DNA of 13,738 nt from Anaerolinea sp. (GTDB lineage: Bacteria; Chloroflexota; Anaerolineae; Anaerolineales; Anaerolineaceae): assembly GCA_013824385.1 (NCBI GenBank), contig PNNU01000040.1, forward strand, positions 1-13,738, read 5' to 3'. The position numbers were made by a program, and so were the translations under genes. Below the pieces are notes generated by a model. That model was not told the origin of the DNA. It did no database searches and was given only the letters and a program-made list of their open reading frames with translations. Every line of letters begins with the position of its first letter. The first letter of the stretch is position 1. Of the stretch, positions 6,799-13,738 are shown one piece after another.

Positions 6799-7524
6799 AT
6801 GCCTACAAAACAATCACCTCGTACGATTGATACCAACGGTGCCCTGCTTTCTGTGCGCGGCGCTTTCAAAATTTACAAAGAAAACGATATTGAGACTGTG
6901 GCTTTACACGGCGCTGTATTTGACCTGGCCCCAGGTGAATTCGTTGCCATCCAGGGACGCTCCGGTGCAGGTAAAACTACGCTGCTGAACTTGATTGGTG
7001 GTCTGGACACTCCCAGCGCCGGGCAGATCGTTCTCAAGGGCCGCGACATGGCCCGCATGGATGAGGCCGAGCGTGCCGATTACCGCCGCCACCACATCGG
7101 GATCGTCTTTCAGACCGGCAACCTGATCTCCTTCCTGACTGCGCTGGAAAATGTCATGCAACCTATGACCTGGAACGGCATTCCTGAAGGAGAAGCCCGT
7201 GAGCGAGCCAAACAATTACTCAATGATTTAGGCTTAAGCGAACGCTTAGATCACAAAGTCAACCAACTCTCCGGAGGCGAGTCCCAGCGCGTGGGCATAG
7301 CGATTGCTCTTTCCAACCAACCTGATTTGCTCTTGGCTGACGAATTAACCGGTGAACTGGATACGGAAACCACAAAACAGGTTATGAACGCGCTCAAAGA
7401 GTTGCATGAAAAGCGACAAATGACCCTCCTGGTGGTCACTCACAATCAACGGGTAGCAGCCCTCGCCCAGCGGGTTTTACACATCTCCGACGGTGTGATT
7501 AATGGGGAGGCCCATCATGACTAA
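6799..7524 (+). CDS. ABC transporter ATPase, MacB/LolD type (first of pair)
   Basis: The 241 residues hold one nucleotide-binding domain: Walker A GRSGAGKT (53-60), Q-loop Gln105 in VFQTGN, signature LSGGE (157-161), Walker B LLLADE (177-182) with catalytic Glu182, and H-loop His215. After the catalytic Glu the sequence is LTGELD, where MacB/LolD enzymes nearly always have PTGNLD. The N-terminus is about 15 residues longer than in its partner. It would power the FtsX permease by ATP-driven dimerisation at the cytoplasmic face. It is preceded by AAAGGA and overlaps the next gene by 8 bp. It is probably catalytically active. The unusual loop and the existence of a second, canonical ATPase suggest a heterodimer or a division of labour. 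Confidence 0.94.
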   Translation: MPTKQSPRTIDTNGALLSVRGAFKIYKENDIETVALHGAVFDLAPGEFVAIQGRSGAGKTTLLNLIGGLDTPSAGQIVLKGRDMARMDEAERADYRRHHIGIVFQTGNLISFLTALENVMQPMTWNGIPEGEARERAKQLLNDLGLSERLDHKVNQLSGGESQRVGIAIALSNQPDLLLADELTGELDTETTKQVMNALKELHEKRQMTLLVVTHNQRVAALAQRVLHISDGVINGEAHHD

Positions 7525-8194
7525 TATCATCTTAGAAACTAAAAACTTGACCAAATCCTATCCGTTGAACGGCGTTGAAGTCCAGGCGCTACGCGGAGTA
7601 AATTTTGGGATTGAAAGCGGTGAATTCGTCGCCATTGTCGGACCCAGCGGCTGCGGCAAGAGCACCTTACTCAGCATTATGGGCGGGCTGATGACCCCCA
7701 CATCGGGGCAAGTCCTCTTAAAGGGTGGAGATCTGAACGCGCTCAAAGAGCGAGAAAAAGCCCAACTGCGCCGTGACCATATTGGTTTTGTTTTCCAATC
7801 CTTTGACCTGCTGGCCGATCTTACCGCGGCTGAAAATGTTGAATTTCCGATGGTTTTAGCGAATATGCCCGAATCGGAACGCCGTTCCTGGGTACAGGAA
7901 TTACTGAAGCGCGTGGGATTGTCCGACAAAGCCGACCACCTGCCCGATGAACTTTCCGGCGGGCAGAAACAGCGAGTGGCCATAGCGCGTGCCCTGGCCA
8001 ATCGCCCTGATATTATTCTGGCCGACGAACCCACTGGCAACTTGGATAGCGCTACCGCGACTGAAATCAGAGACCTCTTGATCGGTCTCAACCGCAAAGA
8101 TTCCGTCACTTTGTTGATGGTCACCCATTCCCCAGATGATGCTGCCCTTGCCCATCGGTCGATCCACCTGCGTGACGGACAAATCGAAAACTAA
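7517..8194 (+). CDS. ABC transporter ATPase, MacB/LolD type (second of pair)
   Basis: I chose the ATG at 7517, giving 225 residues, because a strong GGGGAGG lies 6 nt upstream. The in-frame ATG at 7502 would put that site inside the coding region and has none of its own. All motifs are canonical: Walker A GPSGCGKST (42-50), Q-loop Gln94, signature LSGGQ (146-150), Walker B IILADE (166-171) followed by PTGNLD, and H-loop His204. The LolD/MacB hallmark around FVFQSFDLL is present. It partners the permease 14 bp downstream. The 8-bp overlap with the first ATPase suggests coupled translation and roughly equal amounts, as a heterodimer would need. Confidence 0.95.
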   Translation: MTNIILETKNLTKSYPLNGVEVQALRGVNFGIESGEFVAIVGPSGCGKSTLLSIMGGLMTPTSGQVLLKGGDLNALKEREKAQLRRDHIGFVFQSFDLLADLTAAENVEFPMVLANMPESERRSWVQELLKRVGLSDKADHLPDELSGGQKQRVAIARALANRPDIILADEPTGNLDSATATEIRDLLIGLNRKDSVTLLMVTHSPDDAALAHRSIHLRDGQIEN

Positions 8195-8208
8195 AAAGGA
8201 GAAACACA

Positions 8209-10932
8209 ATGTCCTATCTGACCTATGCTTTCCAACTTACCCTCCGTAACCGGCGGCGAACCCTAACATATCTCTTCGGTTTGGTGCTAGCGGTGGGACT
8301 TTTCTCAGGTATCCTCTTTTTCGTAGATGCCTCAGCAAATAAAATGACACAGACTGCGATTGCACCTGTAGTAGTAGATATGCAGGTACGCTCTACACTT
8401 GCCCACCCCGATATGACACCGGTTCACAAGGCGCTGGAAAGCCAGTCCTTTGTTACCCATGTAGAACCGGTAGTCATCGCCGACTTTACCAGCTTGAGCG
8501 TGCCGATCAGCAATCAAGCAACTCCGTCCGGAAAACTTTTTGTCTTGCAGCCCTCATATTATGATTCTTTTAGGGCATTGAAACTTTTAAGCGGAGACGC
8601 TGCGACAACAGGTGTAATGATTAGTCAAGCAGCCGCGAATGAATTAGGTTTATCTGTCGGAGATTCAGTTGCAATTAACTTCGATCAGCTCGCTACACCT
8701 TATATGGCTAAAGTCACCGGAATTATAGACCCTACCGGCGCATACTTCCTTTTTGCTTCGACAGATCCAAGTCAACAAGGAGAGTATAAGCCGGTGCCTA
8801 ATGATGTGTTCATTTCACCTGAACTTTGGGAGGCAAATCTGGCAGTACCGCTGACCAATCCTCCCGTTCCCACCGACCCCAACGCCAAACCCATTGTGGC
8901 CCAAAAACCACTCTACGAATTGCATGTGGGAACCGATCACAGTCTGCTTCCGTCGGACCCAACAAAAGCTAGCATTTTCGTTGATACCCTCCGTCGAAGC
9001 ATGGAAAAGCAGTTTCCTGGTGAAATAGTAATAACCAATAACCTTGCTGATTCGATTAAGCAGGCTCAAAAGGACGTGCTCTGGGCCAAACTTCTCTTTC
9101 TGTTCTTGGGTTTGCCAGGCGTGGCGCTGGCTGCTTACCTTTCAAAGTACGCTACAGATTTACTCACCGGTCCACAAAGACAAGAAATCGGCCTGTTGCG
9201 TGCTCGCGGTTCCACCCCCCGCCAGATTATGCTTACCATGGGCATTGCCAGTTTTTTAATTGCTTTGGTCGGAACTGTGCTGGGAATAATTGTAGGGTTA
9301 GGTACGACTACCGCTTTGTTTGGGGTTAGCGCAATTGCACCTGCTGCACTAACCCTATATTCCCGTTCAATCCTCTATGCCTTTGCAGCAGGATTGCTGC
9401 TAACCGGTGCAGCAACCTTCTTGCCCATACGTGCCACGCTGAGACATGAAATCTCTCATGAACGTCGTCAGGCTGATCATGAATCCAAAGCGCCTTTTTG
9501 GGCGCGGACATATTTGGACATAGTCACTTTGATTATCGCAGGAGTGATCTTCTGGGCTACACGTACTGGTGGAGGATTTAAACCCGCTGGAGATGCAGGG
9601 ACTAGCCTTTCACTAGGATTCTTTGTCTTCCTGGGACCGTTGTTCCTTTGGGTCGGACTGGCTCTCTTGCTGAATCGTTTGTTAGCAGGAGGTGTAAGTC
9701 ACGGGGCTGGTGTTATTCAGAAAATTCTTCGTCGGGTTTTTGGTGATCTGGGTTATATGGCTGGTCGCAGCATAACACGCAGAGCACCAAAGATCGCATC
9801 CGCAGTAATCATCGTTTCGCTTGCCTTGTCATTTGGCATCAGCCTGAGCATATTCATCCATACATATCAAATACAAAAGGCAGTCGATGCGCGTTTTGCG
9901 CTTGGATCTGACATCAAATTAACAGTCGCAAGTGGTCTCCACCAACAGACTATTGACTTTGTTAAAGACATAAGCCGTGTTCCAGGCGTAGCCGCAGTAT
10001 CGCCAGTTGAAAACTTACAGGCGTATGTTGGCTCCAATTTGCAGACGATTTTTGGAATTGACCCGCAATCATACACTCTGGCTGCCGAGCCAAAAAACAG
10101 TTTCTTCACCAATGGAAATGCAGCTCAAACTATGCAAGACCTGGCGAATGTACCCAACGGCGTGCTGGTAAGCCAGCAGCTTGCCGATGCCTATTCCATC
10201 GGTGTCGGCGATACTGTCATCATCCGTTTGCCACGTACTGCAAATACAGGCGGCCCGACGATTGAAACACGCCTTAAAGCTGTGGGGATAACCCGTTCCT
10301 TCCCCTCGGCAGGGGCAGGGAGCGACTCCTTCTTGGTGATGAACCTGCCTTTGATGCAGAGCGTTACACATAACGACAAAATCAATTACTTCTTGATCCG
10401 AACATCCGACGCACCGCATGACGTTGCCCTCCGTCTTCAAGATACCCTGGGCACGCAAGTACCCATGAAAACGGAAGATATTGATACAGCTATTTTGGCG
10501 TTAGGAAATTCAATGACCAGTTTGAACCTCCAGGGTCTGGGCAGTATCGAACAAGGTTATAGTGTGGTCATTATCTCTCTTGGCTTGGCCATCTTCCTGC
10601 TTTCGATGATATATGAGAGGGCTAAAGAGTTTGGCGCTATACGTGCTGTGGGAGGCACGATAACTCAAATTGGGCGCATCCTATGGTCTGAGTCACTCAC
10701 AGTGGGGGTGCTGAGTCTGCTCATCGGAAGCTTCATCGGCCTAATACTAGGAGGAGTATTTGTATCTCTGCTCAAGGTGCTCTATACGATCCCGCCGGCA
10801 GGCATGAGTATCCCGTGGGGAGCATTGTTTGCCTTGTTGCTTCTGGTCTTGCTGGGAATGGCCTTGGCAACGTCATTCGCGAACCGCCGATTGGCCCGTA
10901 TGGAAATCGCGCAGGTATTGCGAGAACTTTAA
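8209..10932 (+). CDS. Double FtsX-domain ABC permease (MacB/LolC-like), 10 predicted helices
   Basis: This is a 907-residue permease with GGAG 7 nt before the ATG. Likely helices are at about 19-40, 293-313, 340-368, 386-407, 435-452, 467-492, 529-553, 781-801, 829-856 and 870-893. Two large extracytoplasmic domains lie at 41-290 and 554-778, so the protein is an internal duplication of the four-helix MacB unit plus two linking helices. Each half carries the cytoplasmic FtsX signature: EIGLLRARGST (326-336) and EFGAIRAVGGT (807-817). Proteins of this family do not move substrate through the helices. They transmit ATPase motion to outer domains, driving lipoprotein, peptide or drug release. 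One such protein can replace a dimer of single-FtsX subunits, so with two ATPase genes it could make a 1:1:1 complex. The substrate is unknown. Confidence 0.95.
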   Translation: MSYLTYAFQLTLRNRRRTLTYLFGLVLAVGLFSGILFFVDASANKMTQTAIAPVVVDMQVRSTLAHPDMTPVHKALESQSFVTHVEPVVIADFTSLSVPISNQATPSGKLFVLQPSYYDSFRALKLLSGDAATTGVMISQAAANELGLSVGDSVAINFDQLATPYMAKVTGIIDPTGAYFLFASTDPSQQGEYKPVPNDVFISPELWEANLAVPLTNPPVPTDPNAKPIVAQKPLYELHVGTDHSLLPSDPTKASIFVDTLRRSMEKQFPGEIVITNNLADSIKQAQKDVLWAKLLFLFLGLPGVALAAYLSKYATDLLTGPQRQEIGLLRARGSTPRQIMLTMGIASFLIALVGTVLGIIVGLGTTTALFGVSAIAPAALTLYSRSILYAFAAGLLLTGAATFLPIRATLRHEISHERRQADHESKAPFWARTYLDIVTLIIAGVIFWATRTGGGFKPAGDAGTSLSLGFFVFLGPLFLWVGLALLLNRLLAGGVSHGAGVIQKILRRVFGDLGYMAGRSITRRAPKIASAVIIVSLALSFGISLSIFIHTYQIQKAVDARFALGSDIKLTVASGLHQQTIDFVKDISRVPGVAAVSPVENLQAYVGSNLQTIFGIDPQSYTLAAEPKNSFFTNGNAAQTMQDLANVPNGVLVSQQLADAYSIGVGDTVIIRLPRTANTGGPTIETRLKAVGITRSFPSAGAGSDSFLVMNLPLMQSVTHNDKINYFLIRTSDAPHDVALRLQDTLGTQVPMKTEDIDTAILALGNSMTSLNLQGLGSIEQGYSVVIISLGLAIFLLSMIYERAKEFGAIRAVGGTITQIGRILWSESLTVGVLSLLIGSFIGLILGGVFVSLLKVLYTIPPAGMSIPWGALFALLLLVLLGMALATSFANRRLARMEIAQVLREL

Positions 10933-10969
10933 GGAATGTGCCTCGTCATTATTTTGACTCTAAAGACTA

Positions 10970-10990
10970 GACCGAGGTTGTACCTCGGTC
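10970..10990 (+). promoter_or_regulatory. Perfect hairpin abutting the adaptor ribosome binding site
   Basis: GACCGAGGT and ACCTCGGTC form a 9-bp perfect stem with a TGT loop. The AAGGAG of the adaptor gene starts at the very next base (10991). No T tract follows, so it is not a typical terminator. It sits in the 71-bp gap between permease and adaptor, the widest gap inside the operon. Possible roles are setting adaptor translation, protecting or processing the mRNA, or binding a protein as DNA. Confidence 0.6.
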
Positions 10991-11003
10991 AAGGAGATCA
11001 ACT

Positions 11004-12476
11004 ATGTTTTCTAAACTAAACAAAAAACATTACCTGATTGCACTTAGCGTAATCCTCATTTTGAGCGCGGCTGGGTTTGCCTATTACAAGATGGTATATA
11101 TCCCGGCTCAGGCAGCTAATACCGCAAAATTGGCATCTCAAACTATCCAGACTGCAGTTGTGCAACAAGGGGACATCATCATCTACGCCCGAGGCACTGG
11201 CACCTTAATTGCACGCGATGAAATTAACTTGGGCTTCGGCGCTGGTGGTCCAATTTCCGAACTCAACGTTCGAATTGGCGATAAAGTACATAAAGGGGAT
11301 GTGCTGGCTGTCCAGGGAAATCGCGAAAAATTGGAAGCTGCTGTGGTCGCTGACGAAATATCCATGCTGAATGCTATTAACGCGCTTAAGTACCTCGAAG
11401 AAAATTCTGCCATGGTGGCCGCCCAGGCTCAGCTTGATCTGGCTAATGCGACAGTGGCACTAAACAAGGCGGAAAATCAATGGTGGTCGATACAGAAAGG
11501 GAATCGAGCCACCCCGATCATGTTCACTAAGGCTGAGGCAACGCTGGTATTGGCACAGTATCGACTTGATCAAGCTACGATTGCGTATAACGCTACTTTA
11601 GAGCAACCTTTGTGGGATCCCAACAGGGCGCAAGCGCAATTAGACCTTACAGCAGCCCAGCTGTCATACAATTCCGCACTTCGTGTGTTGAATTGGTATA
11701 AAGGGCAACCAACGAAAAGCGAACAGGAAAAACTGGACGCAGCAGTTGCCTTGGCAAAGGCTAACTTGGCTCTAGCTCAGAGTAAATTGGATAAGGTCAA
11801 GAATGGACCTGACCCTGACCAAGTCTCACTGGCAAAGCTCCAAGTAGCAAGCGCGGAAGCCAACCTCGCACTTTCCAAACGAAATCTTGACCTTTCCAGA
11901 ATCGTAGCACTGATGGATGGTACCATATTGTCAGTAACAGCAAAGGTTGGTAACGATGTATCAACGCCCTTCATCTCTATGGCTGATCTGAGTCAGCGAT
12001 ATTTAACAATCTCCCTTGACGGGACGGATATAGACAAAATCGCTCCAGATTACAAAGTTGAGGTGATTTTTGATGCTCTGCCCAATCAGATTTTCAAGGG
12101 TCGAGTCTTACAGATAGACCCAATTCTATATGCTCCTACAGGAGAAAAGATTACCACCCAGATTCCAGGTCAGATTACAGTAATCAAGGGATTGGTCAGT
12201 CTTGATGAAAGCGCGATAACAGCTATCAATAACCTGCCACTCGGTATGACCGCCACGGTGGATGTTATCGGTGGCCAAGCTCAAGGAGTTATCATTGTCC
12301 CTATCGAAGCGTTGCACGAACAGTCGCCTGGTCAATACGCTGTTTTCGTCATGGAAAACGGCGGGCAGAAACTGCGCCCCGTAGTAGTGGGGTTAATGGA
12401 CATTACCTACGCTGAGATCAAGTCAGGACTTAAAGTCGGTGAGATCATCATTACAAGTCTCATGGCAATTAAATAG
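11004..12476 (+). CDS. HlyD/MacA-type periplasmic adaptor (membrane fusion) protein
   Basis: The protein has 490 residues and GGAG 7 nt before the ATG. An N-terminal signal-anchor helix (10-28) is followed by the first lipoyl-like half (about 52-107, with GTGTL and GDKVHKGDVL). A long Ala/Leu/Gln-rich coiled-coil hairpin spans about 108-300; it includes NGPDPDQV (267-274), common in this family. The second lipoyl half (about 300-327, ALMDGTILSV) precedes a beta-barrel (about 330-425) and a membrane-proximal domain (about 426-490, IVPIEAL). In MacAB-like pumps the adaptor contacts the permease outer domains and forms the conduit away from the membrane. It is the last intact gene of the operon and of normal length. 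It is followed within a few bases by the wreck of a second permease. Confidence 0.93.
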   Translation: MFSKLNKKHYLIALSVILILSAAGFAYYKMVYIPAQAANTAKLASQTIQTAVVQQGDIIIYARGTGTLIARDEINLGFGAGGPISELNVRIGDKVHKGDVLAVQGNREKLEAAVVADEISMLNAINALKYLEENSAMVAAQAQLDLANATVALNKAENQWWSIQKGNRATPIMFTKAEATLVLAQYRLDQATIAYNATLEQPLWDPNRAQAQLDLTAAQLSYNSALRVLNWYKGQPTKSEQEKLDAAVALAKANLALAQSKLDKVKNGPDPDQVSLAKLQVASAEANLALSKRNLDLSRIVALMDGTILSVTAKVGNDVSTPFISMADLSQRYLTISLDGTDIDKIAPDYKVEVIFDALPNQIFKGRVLQIDPILYAPTGEKITTQIPGQITVIKGLVSLDESAITAINNLPLGMTATVDVIGGQAQGVIIVPIEALHEQSPGQYAVFVMENGGQKLRPVVVGLMDITYAEIKSGLKVGEIIITSLMAIK

Positions 12477-12478
12477 TA

Positions 12479-12892
12479 GGGATAAATTTTATCCTGGTTT
12501 TTTCTGTGTGGCTTGCAATTTTCTTGTTAGGGATAATCAATGAAAGCCAACGGGAATTTGGTGCCATGTGTGCAATGAAAGCCAACGGGAATTTGGTGCC
12601 ATGTGTGCAATGGAAGCTAATTTGAAACAATTACGCTGCTTCATTTTGCAAAAGCCTCACAATAGGAGGCCTGAGTCTGGTGATCAGCTCGATCATTGGG
12701 ATTGGCCTCGCCCGGCTGCTGGTGATGCTGTTGGGAGTGGTATTTACAATTCCTGCCAAGGGATTAGCTTGGCCAATTGTTGAGCTAGTAACCATGATAG
12801 GATTTATCCTAGCGGGGATGCTATTGAGCACACTCTTAAGCTCCCGAAGGTTGGCAAAAATTAAAGTAGTGGAAGCGTTGAGGAAATTGTAA
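12479..12892 (+). pseudogene. Decayed C-terminal fragment of a second FtsX-like permease
   Basis: Translating from just after the adaptor stop gives a helix (about 12485-12535) and then NESQREFGAMCAM. This matches the intact permease at its GLAIFLLSMIYERAKEFGAIRAVGG stretch in layout. After a broken zone, residues SLTIGGLSLV to the stop at 12890-12892 match its last 80 residues, with RRLAKIKVVEALRKL corresponding to RRLARMEIAQVLREL. The upper roughly 85% of the gene is absent. A 35-bp duplication shifts the frame and runs into TGA near 12624. A further 1-nt shift lies near 12640-12655. It is not an exact copy of the upstream permease, so it was a separate paralogue rather than a recent duplicate. 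No functional protein is expected. Confidence 0.85.
12538..12607 (+). repeat. Two tandem copies of a 35-bp unit
   Basis: The units 12538-12572 and 12573-12607 are identical, and a degenerate third start (CAATGGAAGCTAA) follows at 12608-12620. The unit encodes NESQREFGAM of the FtsX remnant. The unit start (CAATGAAAGCCAA) and the third start differ at only two of 13 bases. Slippage between these near-repeats explains the duplication. Since 35 is not a multiple of three, it shifts the reading frame. Confidence 0.97.
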
Positions 12893-12905
12893 TAAGTTCA
12901 TAATG

Positions 12906-12936
12906 ACAGGGCATCAGAAATGGTGCCCTGTTTAAA
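12906..12936 (+). terminator. Rho-independent terminator of the ABC operon
   Basis: ACAGGGCA (12906-12913) pairs with TGCCCTGT (12924-12931). The stem extends inward by a T-G and a C-G pair to 10 bp with a 6-nt loop, and it is followed by TTTAAATTT. It lies 13 bp after the stop of the FtsX remnant, as expected for the original end of the operon. The U tract is interrupted, so moderate strength is likely. Confidence 0.75.
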
Positions 12937-13120
12937 TTTCTTCCAGTGGGTCAGACCGTTTACCTTTGATCAATATTTATCATTTTCATCTATCCTTAAC
13001 CTCCGGTCTTTGACAGAATCAAGTGCTTTCGAATCTCAAGGATTTATTTCATTTCACAAAAGTCTTTCAAAAAGAGGATGTTCGTCCGTGAAATCTAAAC
13101 CGTCATCCTCCGGGTCGCGA

Positions 13121-13549
13121 AAAAACTACTACTTGATGAATACCGCTGGCAGCAACCAAACCCGCGTCATAAATGACCAGGGAATGGATGTTCAACCTTC
13201 CTATTTACTTAACGGGAATAAGATTGTGTTTAAATTTGATCATGATGGGAGTTTAGAAATCCACGTAATACACGTCGACGGGAATGATCATACCCGCCTA
13301 ATGGATAATCAAATAGGTAATAATGGGGCAGCTTGGTCACCATATGTGCAAAAAGGTTGCTTTTGAGTCAATGGTGATGGGAAACTTCAAATTCGTATAA
13401 TGGATGCTGACGGAACTGATCAGATCCGTCTCACCAACGACTTAGCAAATAACACGAACTCCGCGTAGTCAAAGGATAGAGAGTAGATCGTGTTTACCTC
13501 CAACCGTGATGAATCGAACAGCGAAATATTTGTATTAAGATGTTTATGA
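13121..13549 (+). pseudogene. Broken TolB-like beta-propeller (WD40-like repeat) fragment
   Basis: One frame reads as successive TolB-type blades: YYLMNTAGSNQTRV, then a region ending NGNKIVFKFDHDGSLEIHV, then HVDGNDHTRL, then AAWSPYVQK, then IRIMDADGTDQIRLTND, then IVFTSNRDESNSEIFVL. Pattern elements xWSPDGxxIxF and NxDGxxxxRLT identify the family. The frame has stops TGA 13364-13366, TAG 13466-13468 (where the blade Trp is expected, TGG to TAG) and TAG 13484-13486. A pair of compensating 1-nt shifts around 13351-13371 would turn KGCF-stop into the family-like VAFES. No start codon or signal peptide is visible, so both the beginning and most blades are missing. The 185 bases between the operon terminator and 13121 hold nothing I recognise. 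Confidence 0.82.
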
Positions 13550-13719
13550 AAATTTTTTATCTTATAAAAATGGATTCGACATCCCGATGTTTGCTTCATT
13601 GTGTTTAGATAGGTTGGTTTGCTGTACTAATTATTGGGTTTCATAAAACAGCATTTTGGCAATTCTGCTTGCCGTTTTGTCCCAAATATGCGTGATACCC
13701 CTATAGAGGAAGAAAAAAG

Positions 13720-13738
13720 ATGCTTACAACCGAACAAA
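13720..13738 (+). CDS. Start of an unidentified gene, cut by the window edge
   Basis: An ATG at 13720 is preceded by AGAGGA and an A-rich spacer of 9 nt, a good initiation region. Only MLTTEQ is visible, so no function can be given. No clear promoter is seen in 13550-13719; a weak TTGGCA lies near 13657. Confidence 0.5.

Noticed and set aside
7558..8124. 188-codon minus-strand frame inside the second ATPase gene
   Set aside because: It is antisense to a gene with complete Walker, signature and H-loop motifs, and its Arg/Ser/Pro-rich translation is typical of an antisense shadow.
12538..12620. The tandem 35-bp repeat as a CRISPR or iteron array
   Set aside because: The copies are directly adjacent with no spacers, and the unit is coding sequence of an FtsX remnant, so it is a slippage duplication.
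12920..13120. Reading frame start at 12920 as the N-terminus of the propeller protein
   Set aside because: The ATG lies in the loop of the operon terminator, and the first 67 codons show no signal peptide or blade pattern.
13645..13678. GGCAA/TTGCC inverted repeat as a terminator or operator
   Set aside because: It has only 5 paired bases, with poor flanking pairing and no proper T tract.

Overview
This looks like a bacterial chromosomal segment of moderate G+C. The organism is probably a member of the Chloroflexota, perhaps an Anaerolineae relative. That is an inference from two things: the PUFA/FAS-like multidomain synthase, and the lipoprotein + two MacB-type ATPases + roughly 900-residue double FtsX permease + adaptor cluster. 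No marker gene in the window proves the taxonomy.

Left part (1-4115). A very large multidomain ketoacyl-synthase/acyltransferase protein runs leftward off the window edge; 1236 residues are visible. Its order is KS, carrier-protein-like domain, malonyl-type AT, then the start of a second and different KS. Its carrier motif has Thr where the phosphopantetheine-bearing Ser is expected. Its leader and a gene-free stretch follow. On the minus strand there is then a rho-independent terminator (4033-4062) directly behind what looks like the 3' half of a tRNA-Lys(CUU) gene, 4074-4115, broken at the anticodon loop. This resembles the displaced 3' end left when an integrative element enters a tRNA gene.

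Scar region (4116-4489). There is no recognisable gene. It holds a cluster of TGTCTC(A) heptamers around an excellent sigma70-type promoter (TTGAGA, 17 bp, TATAAT). The promoter fires into a histidine kinase that lacks its first membrane helix, its sensor domain and its partner response regulator.

Right part (4490-12935). The truncated kinase overlaps a PAP2 lipid phosphatase by 4 bp. Then comes a five-gene envelope export operon: lipoprotein, ATPase, ATPase, ten-helix FtsX permease, and HlyD/MacA-type adaptor. It is preceded by three CTTCAT hexamers at exactly 11-bp period, which is the layout of an OmpR/PhoB-family operator. The proteins would form a MacAB/LolCDE-like mechanotransmission complex at the membrane, with the kinase and phosphatase pointing to envelope or antimicrobial stress as the theme (inference). 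The operon ends in the decayed C-terminal piece of a second FtsX permease, disrupted by a 35-bp tandem duplication, and then a terminator.

Right edge (12936-13738). A decayed TolB-like beta-propeller fragment with three in-frame stops lies here, followed by the first six codons of a new gene. Overall, the region right of the tRNA scar shows several broken genes beside an intact, apparently functional transporter operon.
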